DNA of 28,798 nucleotides from Stenotrophomonas_A sp036403795 (lineage in GTDB: Bacteria > Pseudomonadota > Gammaproteobacteria > Xanthomonadales > Xanthomonadaceae). Below are positions 15,935 through 25,555 of the stretch, piece by piece. Numbering within the stretch: the stretch's first letter is position 1; each line of letters opens with the position of its first letter. The position numbers and the translations under genes are program-made. The stretch lies in contig DASWQJ010000181.1 of the NCBI GenBank assembly GCA_036403795.1, positions 1 through 28,798 of the forward strand, given 5' to 3'. The notes below the pieces were generated by a model, which searched no databases, was not told the origin of the DNA, and saw nothing but the letters and a program-made list of their open reading frames with translations.

Positions 15935-18117
15935 AGCTCCCCGTGTTCGCGCAATGGGTGGGCCAGCGATTGTCTGGCCGCGGCGATAGCGAGCACGCGC
16001 AGAACCTGATCCGCATCGTCATCACCTCGCTGTTCATTGGCTACCTGGGGTGGCGCTGGCTGCACCATGCCCACGGCGATACGTTGCCGGTGACGTGGCT
16101 GATCCTGATCTTCGAGCTGTGCGTGGCGTTGTGCCTGATGGCCGCGATCCTGGTGCGGCCGCAGATCTCCCACGTGCGGCGCTGGATCGGCATGTTCACC
16201 GACTATGTGTGCATGGGCGCGATCATGGCGATCGAAGGCGAGGTTGCCGCGCCGCTATACGCGGTCTGCATGTGGGTGACCATCGGCAACGGCATGCGCT
16301 ATGGCAGCAGCTACCTGCGGGCGGCCACGGCACTGGGCGGGTTGTGCTTCCTGGGCGTGATCGGCGTTTCGCCCTACTGGCAGGCCAACCCCTATCTGGC
16401 GTGGGGCCTGCTGTTGGGCCTGATTGCCATCCCGCTGTATTTCGATTCCCTGTTGCATGCGCTGACCCGTGCGGTCACCGAGGCGCGGCATGCAAACGAG
16501 GCCAAGAGTCGCTTCCTGGCGAACATGAGCCATGAATTCCGTACACCCCTGAATGGGTTGTCGGGCATGACCGAGGTGCTGGCCACCACCCAGCTGGATG
16601 CCGAGCAGCGCGAGTGCCTGGGCACCATCCAGGCGTCGGCGCGCAGCCTGTTGTCGCTGGTCGAAGAAGTATTGGACATCTCCGCGATCGAGGCGGGCAA
16701 GGTCCGTATCGATCGGCTGGAATTCCCGCTGCGCGAAACGATCGATGGCGTCGGCCTGATCCTGCAGCCGCAGGCGCGCGCGAAGGGCGTGGAATACAGC
16801 GTCGACATCGATGCAGCTTTGCCGGAGCGGCTGGTCGGCGATGCCGGCCACCTGCGGCAGATCCTGTTGAACCTGGCGGGCAATGCGGTCAAGTTCACCG
16901 ACCAGGGCCATGTGCGGATCCAGGTGCGCGCCACCCCGTCGGTGGGTCGCGATCGCCTGCGGCTGCGGTTCGAGATCCATGACAGCGGCATCGGCGTGGC
17001 GCCGGCGATGCGTGACCGGCTTTTTGAGCCCTTCGAGCAGGCGGACGTGGGCCTGGCCCGACGCTTCGAAGGGACTGGATTGGGTACCACGATCGCCAAG
17101 GGATTGGCCGAAGCGATGGGCGGTGCCATCGGCTACGAAGACAATCCGCCGCGTGGCAGCCTGTTCTGGTTCGAGTTGCCGCTGGACGAGGTTCCCGTCG
17201 TAGCGGGTGCGGTGGCGCGCCAGCCGGCCGCCGTGGAGGCCGATGGCAGCGAGGCGGCCGCTTCCAACGTGATCGCCTTCAGCAATCCGTTCCTGCGTCA
17301 TCGCGCGCGCGTGCGCAGCATGCGTTTGCTGGTGGCCGACGATCACGAAGCCAACCGCATGGTGTTGCAACGGTTGCTCGAGAAGGCCGGCCACCGCGTG
17401 GTCTGCGTCAACGGTGCCGAGCAGGTGCTGGACCTGTTGTCGGATGCAGATTTCGATGCGGTGATCGTCGACCTGCACATGCCTGGCATGAGCGGACTGG
17501 ACTTGCTCAAGCAATTGCGGGTGATGCAGGCCAGCGGCGTGCCCTACACCCCGGTGATGGTGCTCAGTGCCGACGTGACGCCGGATTCGATCCGTCGTTG
17601 CCAGCAGGCCGGTGCCTATGCCTTCCTGGCCAAACCGGTGATGGCGGTGAAGTTGCTCGATACGCTGGCTGAGATCGCCGCCAGTGGTCGCTCGTTGCCG
17701 GGCGCCAGCGTGGTGGTGCATGCCACCGTGCCGCAGCACGGCGTGCTCGACCCAAGCGTGCTCGATGAGCTGGCCGCGTTGGGCATGGGCGAGAACTTCG
17801 AACAGCAGTTCATCCGCCAGTGCCTGAGCGATTCGGAGGAATGCATCGTGGCGATGAGCGAAGCGGGCGAAGTGTCGCAGTGGGAGCGCATGCGTGAGCA
17901 TGCCCATGCGTTGCGTGGCGTGGCCAGCAACCTGGGGTTGGTGACCGTGGCGACGGAGGGGGGTGAATTGATGCGGATGCCGGACTGGCAGTTGCAGGGG
18001 GAGTGGCGCGCGCGCCTGACCCGGCTGCGTGAGCAGGTCGGGCAGGGTCGCGGCGCGCTCGACGCGCGGGCCCGGGCAGCCAGGACCCGCGAGGACGAGC
18101 GCACCCCGCGGCAGTAG
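15931..18117 (+). CDS. rpfC: RpfC, DSF-sensing hybrid histidine kinase
   Basis: RpfC senses DSF in the inner membrane and passes phosphate to RpfG; in X. campestris its receiver also binds and restrains RpfF. The 728-aa product, close to the 726 of X. campestris, has an N-terminal block SGRGDSEHAQNLIRI and then five or six membrane helices (about residues 28-180). HisKA with NMSHEFRTPLNG follows at about 200. The ATPase domain has QILLNLAGNAVKFT, DSGIGV and EGTGLGTTIAKGL. The receiver has LLVADDHEANR and phospho-Asp at about 513 in VIVDLHMPGMSG. The C-terminal Hpt domain has AHALRGVASNLG at about 657. I chose GTG 15931, which overlaps the rpfG stop (GTGA); the longer frame from 15784 runs through rpfG. 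It converges on rpfF with only 6 bases between stops. Confidence 0.95.
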   Translation: MKLPVFAQWVGQRLSGRGDSEHAQNLIRIVITSLFIGYLGWRWLHHAHGDTLPVTWLILIFELCVALCLMAAILVRPQISHVRRWIGMFTDYVCMGAIMAIEGEVAAPLYAVCMWVTIGNGMRYGSSYLRAATALGGLCFLGVIGVSPYWQANPYLAWGLLLGLIAIPLYFDSLLHALTRAVTEARHANEAKSRFLANMSHEFRTPLNGLSGMTEVLATTQLDAEQRECLGTIQASARSLLSLVEEVLDISAIEAGKVRIDRLEFPLRETIDGVGLILQPQARAKGVEYSVDIDAALPERLVGDAGHLRQILLNLAGNAVKFTDQGHVRIQVRATPSVGRDRLRLRFEIHDSGIGVAPAMRDRLFEPFEQADVGLARRFEGTGLGTTIAKGLAEAMGGAIGYEDNPPRGSLFWFELPLDEVPVVAGAVARQPAAVEADGSEAAASNVIAFSNPFLRHRARVRSMRLLVADDHEANRMVLQRLLEKAGHRVVCVNGAEQVLDLLSDADFDAVIVDLHMPGMSGLDLLKQLRVMQASGVPYTPVMVLSADVTPDSIRRCQQAGAYAFLAKPVMAVKLLDTLAEIAASGRSLPGASVVVHATVPQHGVLDPSVLDELAALGMGENFEQQFIRQCLSDSEECIVAMSEAGEVSQWERMREHAHALRGVASNLGLVTVATEGGELMRMPDWQLQGEWRARLTRLREQVGQGRGALDARARAARTREDERTPRQ

Positions 18118-18123
18118 GATCGA

Positions 18124-18993
18124 TCAGGCCAAGGCCGGCTCGACGCGACGGCTTTGCGCACGGACCAGGCGGTCCATGGTCCGCAGGGACTTGTCGCCCA
18201 GCTGCATGGCCGTATCGACCCAGATTTCGGTGATCCGCAACATCTCCTCCAGCGGGACCGAGGTGGCCAGTTCACGGACCTGGTGCATGGCGGCGCGCGC
18301 GTGCGGGATGCGCTTGCTCTCGCGGATCACTTGCTCCACCGCGGCGACGCCTTCGCCCTGTGGCACCACGATGTCGACCAAGCCCATTTCATGCAGCTGT
18401 CGGGCGCTGTAGAGATTGCCGTCGAGCATCAGTTTTTCCGCCAGGCGCGGGCTGACGCGTTGGCACATGAAGGAATAGGCGCCCATGCCGGGGAACAGGT
18501 CGAACAGCACCTCGGGTAGGCCCATCATCACGCCTTCCTCGGCCACGATGGTGTGGCAGCTCAGTGCGGCTTCGAAGCCGCCGCCCAAGGCATTGCCTTG
18601 CACCAGCGCGATGCTGTGCGCATGCACACCCAGGCCGGCATGGAAGGCGTGCACGCCGCGAACGCAGCGCTGGGCGTAGTCCAGCAGGGCGGGGCGGTTC
18701 TGGTCGCGGATCAACCGGCAGAACAGCTCCAGGTCTCCGCCGAGGTTGAACACGTCGCTGTCCGAGGCCAGCACCACGTGCGGGGTGAGGCTGCCTTTGC
18801 GGGCCAGGCGCTGGCCGAGCTGTTGCTGGTACTCGACGATTTCATCGACCAGCCGCGAGGAGAAACACGCACGACCCGGCTGCATCACCAGATTGGCGTG
18901 CATGTTGATCCAGTACACATCGCGCTCGTGCTCTTCGATGACGCGCAGGGTCTGGGCGGAGGCGTGCTGGGGAAACGGGTGGACTACTGACAT
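18124..18993 (-). CDS. rpfF: RpfF, DSF synthase (crotonase fold)
   Basis: RpfF makes cis-2-unsaturated fatty acid signals (DSF family) from 3-hydroxyacyl-ACP by dehydration and thioester cleavage. The 289-aa length equals X. campestris RpfF. The crotonase-fold core contains HVVLASDSDVFNLGGDLELF. The two catalytic glutamates are in place: GGGFEAAL (about residue 141) and MGLPEVLF (about 161). The chemistry is therefore probably intact, though acyl-chain preference cannot be read here. The ATG at 18993 has GGAGAA upstream. It is transcribed toward rpfC and lies downstream of rpfB on the same strand, with a hairpin in the 188-base gap. It probably has its own promoter plus readthrough from rpfB. 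Confidence 0.96.
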   Translation of the reverse strand: MSVVHPFPQHASAQTLRVIEEHERDVYWINMHANLVMQPGRACFSSRLVDEIVEYQQQLGQRLARKGSLTPHVVLASDSDVFNLGGDLELFCRLIRDQNRPALLDYAQRCVRGVHAFHAGLGVHAHSIALVQGNALGGGFEAALSCHTIVAEEGVMMGLPEVLFDLFPGMGAYSFMCQRVSPRLAEKLMLDGNLYSARQLHEMGLVDIVVPQGEGVAAVEQVIRESKRIPHARAAMHQVRELATSVPLEEMLRITEIWVDTAMQLGDKSLRTMDRLVRAQSRRVEPALA

Positions 18994-19098
18994 GTGATTC
19001 TCCGTGAAGACCGTCCGGCCGGCCCGCCATGCGGACGGAGAAAGGAAGCTCGTGAGGGAGGATGCGCGCCGACGAGTGATTCTATGCGCGCAAAGTCA

Positions 19099-19129
19099 AA
19101 CGCCCGCAAGCCGGGGCCATGCGGGCGTT
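19099..19129 (-). terminator. Probable terminator after rpfB
   Basis: Perfect 10-base arms, AACGCCCGCA (19099-19108) and TGCGGGCGTT (19120-19129), enclose an 11-base loop. On the minus strand the stem is followed by TTGACTTTG, a weak U-rich stretch. It lies between rpfB and rpfF, so it may separate the two transcripts partially. Confidence 0.6.
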
Positions 19130-19181
19130 CGAAAAGGCGCTGCGACCAGGGGTCGCGACCGGCGGCAGGGCCGCCGACGGG

Positions 19182-20864
19182 TCAAGGGGACGGCTTATCG
19201 CGCAATTCGCGGCGGAGGATCTTGCCCACGTTGGTCTTGGGCAGCTCCTTGCGGAACTCGACGATGCGCGGGTGTTTGTAGCCGGTGAGGTTGGCGCGGG
19301 CGTGGGCCTTGACCTGTTCCTCGGTGAGGTTGGGGTCCTTGCGCACGATGACCACCTTGACCACCTCGCCGGACTTTTCATCCGGCACACCGACCGCGGC
19401 GACTTCGAGCACGCCGGGCATCATGGCGATGACGTCCTCGACTTCGTTGGGATACACGTTGAAGCCGGACACCAGGATCATGTCCTTCTTGCGATCCACG
19501 ATATAGAAGAAGCCCTGTTCGTCCATCCGCGCCACGTCGCCGGTATGCAGCCAGCCCTCGGCATCGATGGCGGTGGCGGTTTCCTCGGGGCGCTGCCAGT
19601 AGCCCTTCATGACCTGCGGGCCGCGGATACACAATTCGCCGACTTCGCCGACCGGCAATTGCTTGCCGGAATCATCCTTGACGCAAGCATCGGTGGAGGG
19701 GATCGGCAGGCCGATCGAACCGTTGTACTCGGCCAGGTCGAGGGGATTGATGCAGGCGGCCGGCGAGGTTTCAGTCAGCCCGTACGCTTCGACCAGGGTC
19801 ACGCCGGTGGCTTTTTTCCAGCGTTCGGCGACCGCGCGCTGTACGGCCATGCCACCGCCCAGGGTCATCTTGAGGCTGGAAAAATCGATCCCGTCGAAAC
19901 CCGGCGTGTTGAGCAGGCCGTTGAACAGCGTGTTGACGCCGGTGATGGCGGTGAAGCGCGTGCCCTTGAGTTCCTTGACGAAGCCGGGCATGTCGCGCGG
20001 ATTGCTGATGAGATGGTTGCAACCGCCGAGCTTCATGAAGACCAGCCCGTTCGCGGTCAACGCGAAGATGTGGTACAGCGGCAACGCGGTGATCACCACT
20101 TCGTTGGCTTCTTCCAGCTTGCCGGTAGCCGCGATCCACGCCGCGGCCTGCTGCATGTTGGCGACCAGGTTGCGGTGGGTGAGCATCGCGCCCTTGGACA
20201 CGCCCGTGGTGCCGCCGGTGTACTGCAGGAAGGCGATGTCGTCGCTTTCGATCTGCAGGGGCGGCAAGGCGTGCTTGCGACCCAGTGCCAGTGCCTCGCG
20301 AAAGCGCACCGCGCCCTGGATGCGGTAATCCGGCACCAGCTTCTTGATGTACTTGACGACGAAATTGACCAGCGGCCCCTTGGGAAAACCGAGCATGTCG
20401 CCCAGGCCGGTGGTGATGACCTGGCGCACCTGTGTTTCGGCGATGACCTGTTCGACCGTGGTGCCGAAGTTGTCGATGGCCACCAGCACGCAGGCACCGG
20501 AGTCGACCAACTGGTGCTTGAGTTCGCGCCCGGTGTATAGCGGGTTGACGTTCACCACGGTGAGGCCGGCGCGCAGGATGCCGAAGGTGGCGATGGGGTA
20601 CTGCAGGCAGTTCGGCATCATGAGGGCGACGCGATCGCCCTTCTTGAGCTGCAATTCGCCCAGCAGGTAGGCGGCAAACTGCCGCGACAGCTCGTCGGCC
20701 TGGCCGTAGGTGAGGGTCTTGCCGAAGCTGGCATAAGCCGGCCGGTCACGATACTTGGCGACCGATACCTCGAAGACCTCCGCGATCGTGCGGAACTCGT
20801 CGGCATCGATTTCGGCGGGAACGCCGTGTGGATAGCTTTGCAACCAAGGACGTGCCTGACTCAT
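19182..20864 (-). CDS. rpfB: RpfB, long-chain fatty acyl-CoA ligase (FadD family)
   Basis: RpfB activates free fatty acids with ATP and CoA. In xanthomonads it recycles fatty acids released by RpfF and contributes to DSF turnover. The 560-aa protein carries the AMP-binding P-loop-like motif YTGGTTGVSKGAMLTHRN (about residues 212-229), the adenylate motif VEAYGLTETSPA, and the hinge block WLHTGDVARMDEQGFFYIVDR. The C-terminal Lys loop comes at the end: ELPKTNVGKILRRELR. The start at 20864 (MSQARPWLQSYPHG) has GGAGGG just upstream; the frame stays open further upstream without conservation. It is divergent from the lipoprotein gene across 115 bases, which should hold both promoters. An alternative name is fadD. 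Confidence 0.94.
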   Translation of the reverse strand: MSQARPWLQSYPHGVPAEIDADEFRTIAEVFEVSVAKYRDRPAYASFGKTLTYGQADELSRQFAAYLLGELQLKKGDRVALMMPNCLQYPIATFGILRAGLTVVNVNPLYTGRELKHQLVDSGACVLVAIDNFGTTVEQVIAETQVRQVITTGLGDMLGFPKGPLVNFVVKYIKKLVPDYRIQGAVRFREALALGRKHALPPLQIESDDIAFLQYTGGTTGVSKGAMLTHRNLVANMQQAAAWIAATGKLEEANEVVITALPLYHIFALTANGLVFMKLGGCNHLISNPRDMPGFVKELKGTRFTAITGVNTLFNGLLNTPGFDGIDFSSLKMTLGGGMAVQRAVAERWKKATGVTLVEAYGLTETSPAACINPLDLAEYNGSIGLPIPSTDACVKDDSGKQLPVGEVGELCIRGPQVMKGYWQRPEETATAIDAEGWLHTGDVARMDEQGFFYIVDRKKDMILVSGFNVYPNEVEDVIAMMPGVLEVAAVGVPDEKSGEVVKVVIVRKDPNLTEEQVKAHARANLTGYKHPRIVEFRKELPKTNVGKILRRELRDKPSP

Positions 20865-20979
20865 TCTGCCCCCTCCGGGTGTGTGGTGATCGCGGCGGGT
20901 GACCGACCCCGCGTGGCGGCTTATGGGAGGATACCGTCCCGAATGGAAAACGCGAAGAGAGCGTGAAGGCAGGTCGCCG

Positions 20980-21408
20980 ATGCGGCAGACATGGAGGGCG
21001 TTGGCGCTGTGCTGCCTGGTGCTGGCCGGATGCAATCGAGCACCGCCGGAGCAGCGCCTGCGGGGGGAAATCGCGCGGATGCAACACGCCTTGGAACAAC
21101 GACAGGCCGACGTGGTGATGGAAGGCGTAGCCCAGGACTTTTATGGAGAGGGCGGATTGGATCGCGACATGCTGCATCGCACCATGGCGTTGAGGATGTT
21201 GGCCAACGCCCGAGTGGGGGTGAGCGTGGGACCGCTGGACGTCGCGTTGCGGCAAGGACAGGCGACGGTGCGCTTCCAGGCGTTGCTGACCGGTGGCGAT
21301 GGGCGTTGGTTGCCAGACCAAGCGCAGGCCTATGACGTGGTGACGACGTGGCGGGACGAGACAGGGGAATGGCGGTTGGTCAGCGCGGAGTGGACGGCCC
21401 GGTTGTAG
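20980..21408 (+). CDS. Small putative lipoprotein, NTF2-like (tentative), 142 aa
   Basis: The product begins MRQTWRALALCCLVLAGCNR, a lipoprotein signal with lipobox LAGC (Cys at residue 19). The mature part, about 124 residues, has a helical start (RLRGEIARMQHALEQRQADVVMEGVAQDFYGEGG) and then alternating strands (ATVRFQALLTGG, AYDVVTTWRDETGEWRLVSAEW). This pattern resembles SnoaL/NTF2-like domains, but that is inference. I chose the ATG at 20980, with AAGGCAGG just upstream, over an earlier in-frame ATG at 20899 because it yields the lipoprotein signal. It is divergent from rpfB and convergent with acnA. Its function is unknown. Confidence 0.75.
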   Translation: MRQTWRALALCCLVLAGCNRAPPEQRLRGEIARMQHALEQRQADVVMEGVAQDFYGEGGLDRDMLHRTMALRMLANARVGVSVGPLDVALRQGQATVRFQALLTGGDGRWLPDQAQAYDVVTTWRDETGEWRLVSAEWTARL

Positions 21409-21447
21409 GTAACGGGCCGTGGGTGGCGGGAGCCAGGGCGGACGATG

Positions 21448-21483
21448 CTGCGCTCCCTTCTTCCTGCAGCGGAAGAAGAGAGC
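21448..21483. terminator. Bidirectional hairpin between convergent lipoprotein and acnA genes
   Basis: Arms of 15 bases (21448-21462 and 21469-21483) with one mismatch enclose a 6-base loop, TGCAGC. It sits midway in the 105-base gap between two convergent genes. The arms are purine- or pyrimidine-rich (CTTCTTCC/GGAAGAAG) rather than followed by long U tracts, so termination efficiency is uncertain. Confidence 0.6.
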
Positions 21484-21513
21484 GCCGCCGTCGCCGGGGT
21501 CGGCGCACCGAGG

Positions 21514-24282
<2,769 letters not shown>

Positions 24283-24680
24283 GCGGGACTCTCCTTGTTG
24301 CGTTGGCTGGCGCTGCCGGTCGGGGTGACCGATCGGCAGCGGCGGCTGCGGGCGCGATGCGCCGCTTCGGCCGCCGTGGCTTCCTCCGGCGTGTGCCGGT
24401 TGGGTCTCCAAAGCTTACTCATGAATATGCAATGCCGGTGTCACGGCTGGTCGTGTCTGTGGGGAACAGTGGGTTTCCCTTGGGGTGGGTTGATTTGGAT
24501 TGGGGGAATGTTGGGGGCAGGAGCTGATTGGGGATTGGACGGGCGGGCGGGAGCGCCGGCGGGAGGGTCTTGCGCGAGGCCGGGTAGCTGGAAGGGCCTG
24601 GCCCGGGCAACCAGCGTGTGGAGGCTGCCTGGCGACTGGTTCGCGCCAAACTGCCGGGGACGGGCGTTGGATTGCGAGGG

Positions 24681-24785
24681 GATGGCGAGGCGGCTGCGCT
24701 GCCGACGGGGCGGAGCGCCACGCCCACGCTGTTCGCTACCGGGCGCGGCTCTCCGCCCCGTCGGCAGCGCAGCCGCCTCGCCATC
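24681..24785. repeat. Inverted repeat with perfect 35-bp arms
   Basis: The left arm (24681-24715) is the exact reverse complement of the right arm (24751-24785). The loop is 35 bases. Pairing continues imperfectly on both sides: roughly 7 of 9 bases outside (24671-24679 against 24785-24793) and 6 of 8 inside. The overall symmetric unit is about 120 bp. It would form a cruciform or a very stable RNA stem. It resembles dispersed REP/MITE-like intergenic elements, but copy number cannot be judged from one window. Confidence 0.9.
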
Positions 24786-24875
24786 CTCGTGATGGTTCGC
24801 GAGCTCGGGGAGGGTGGGTCTTTGAAGGTGACTGGGGCAGGGGTGGGCATCGGGCAGGTGCGTATGGGCGCATTG

Positions 24876-24896
24876 GTATGTATAATTCATGCATAC
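24876..24896 (+). promoter_or_regulatory. vapBC promoter -10 inside an imperfect palindrome (autorepression operator)
   Basis: GTATGTAT (24876-24883) and ATGCATAC (24889-24896) match as inverted arms at 7 of 8 positions around AATTC. A consensus -10, TATAAT (24881-24886), lies inside it, about 27 bases upstream of vapB. VapB-type antitoxins usually repress their own operon by binding such palindromes over the -10. The -35 is poorly defined. Confidence 0.65.
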
Positions 24897-24912
24897 TTTG
24901 TGGAGCCTACCC

Positions 24913-25113
24913 ATGGAAGCGATTGTCGCCGAGCGTGGCCAGATCACGCTTCCCAAGACCGTGAGGGATGCGTTGGGGCTGACCAAGGGCAGCGTGCTCA
25001 AGGTGGAGCTGGAGGGCAGCCGGATCGTGCTGCGCAAGAGCGTGGACGACGCGATCTCACGGGTGCGAGGCAAGTTTGCGCTCGATCCTTCTTCCGGTTC
25101 CGAGCAGGGCTGA
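24913..25113 (+). CDS. vapB: AbrB/MazE-type antitoxin (VapB), 66 aa
   Basis: The antitoxin should bind and neutralise the PIN toxin encoded next and repress the operon. The N-terminal half is a SpoVT-AbrB swapped-hairpin DNA-binding domain: MEAIVAERGQITLPKTVRDALGLTKGSVLKVELEGSRIVLRK. The C-terminal tail, SVDDAISRVRGKFALD, is the usual toxin-wrapping segment. The ATG at 24913 has GGAG at 24902-24905 upstream. An in-frame ATG at 24889 lies within the operator and downstream of no ribosome site, so I rejected it. The gap to vapC is 4 bases. Confidence 0.87.
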   Translation: MEAIVAERGQITLPKTVRDALGLTKGSVLKVELEGSRIVLRKSVDDAISRVRGKFALDPSSGSEQG

Positions 25114-25117
25114 GCCC

Positions 25118-25516
25118 ATGATCGCGATCGATGCGCCGGTACTGGTGCAACTGTTGACCGACGGCCCGCAGGCCGATGCGGCCGAGGCCTGCCTGCGGCA
25201 GTGCCTGGGCAACGGCAAGGTCGTGGTGTGTGATGCAGCGTTGGCGGAGTTGTGCGCAGCGTTGCGCAACGGTGCCGAGGCGCTGGGCGCCCTGGAGGAA
25301 ATGGGTATCCATTTCAATGCGATCGAATCCAAGTCCGCGTTGCGCGCCGGCGAGATGCAGCGGCGTTCGCGCCAGCGCGGCGGTAGCGCGCGGCCGATCG
25401 CAGATTTCCTGGTGGGTGCGCATGCGTTGTTGCAATGCGACGGCCTGATCACGCACGACACCACGTTTCATCGCGACTACTTCAAGGGCCTGAAGCTGAT
25501 CGTGCCGCAAGCCTGA
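25118..25516 (+). CDS. vapC: PIN-domain toxin (VapC family), 132 aa
   Basis: VapC toxins are Mg-dependent endoribonucleases, often cutting tRNA or rRNA. The protein begins MIAIDAPVLVQLLTD, with the first conserved Asp at residue 5; most relatives have D-T-N here, this one D-A-P. Other likely active-site acids are the Glu in LAELCAAL (about residue 44), the Asp in PIADFLVGA (about 98) and the Asp in LITHDTTFHRDYF (about 116). Four acids are thus retained. The ATG at 25118 follows the vapB stop by 4 bases; an upstream in-frame ATG at 25076 lies within vapB. The pair sits between two aconitase genes, and acnB starts 39 bases after the stop. Confidence 0.87.
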   Translation: MIAIDAPVLVQLLTDGPQADAAEACLRQCLGNGKVVVCDAALAELCAALRNGAEALGALEEMGIHFNAIESKSALRAGEMQRRSRQRGGSARPIADFLVGAHALLQCDGLITHDTTFHRDYFKGLKLIVPQA

Positions 25517-25555
25517 GCCCCTACTTTTTTTTTCATCCGTTTCCGGAGTTTTGTC

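Larger units (their letters stand above)
24283..24912. other. 630-base divergent spacer between acnA and vapB
   Basis: No gene is supported here. The left part should hold the acnA promoter, but none is clear. The stretch at about 24482-24518 has four runs of three or more G on the plus strand and could form a G-quadruplex with one long loop. The centre holds a perfect 35-bp-arm inverted repeat (24681-24785). The right end holds the vapB promoter and operator. Frames on both strands give the same peptide pieces (RRLRCRRGG) because of the inverted repeat. Confidence 0.6.
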
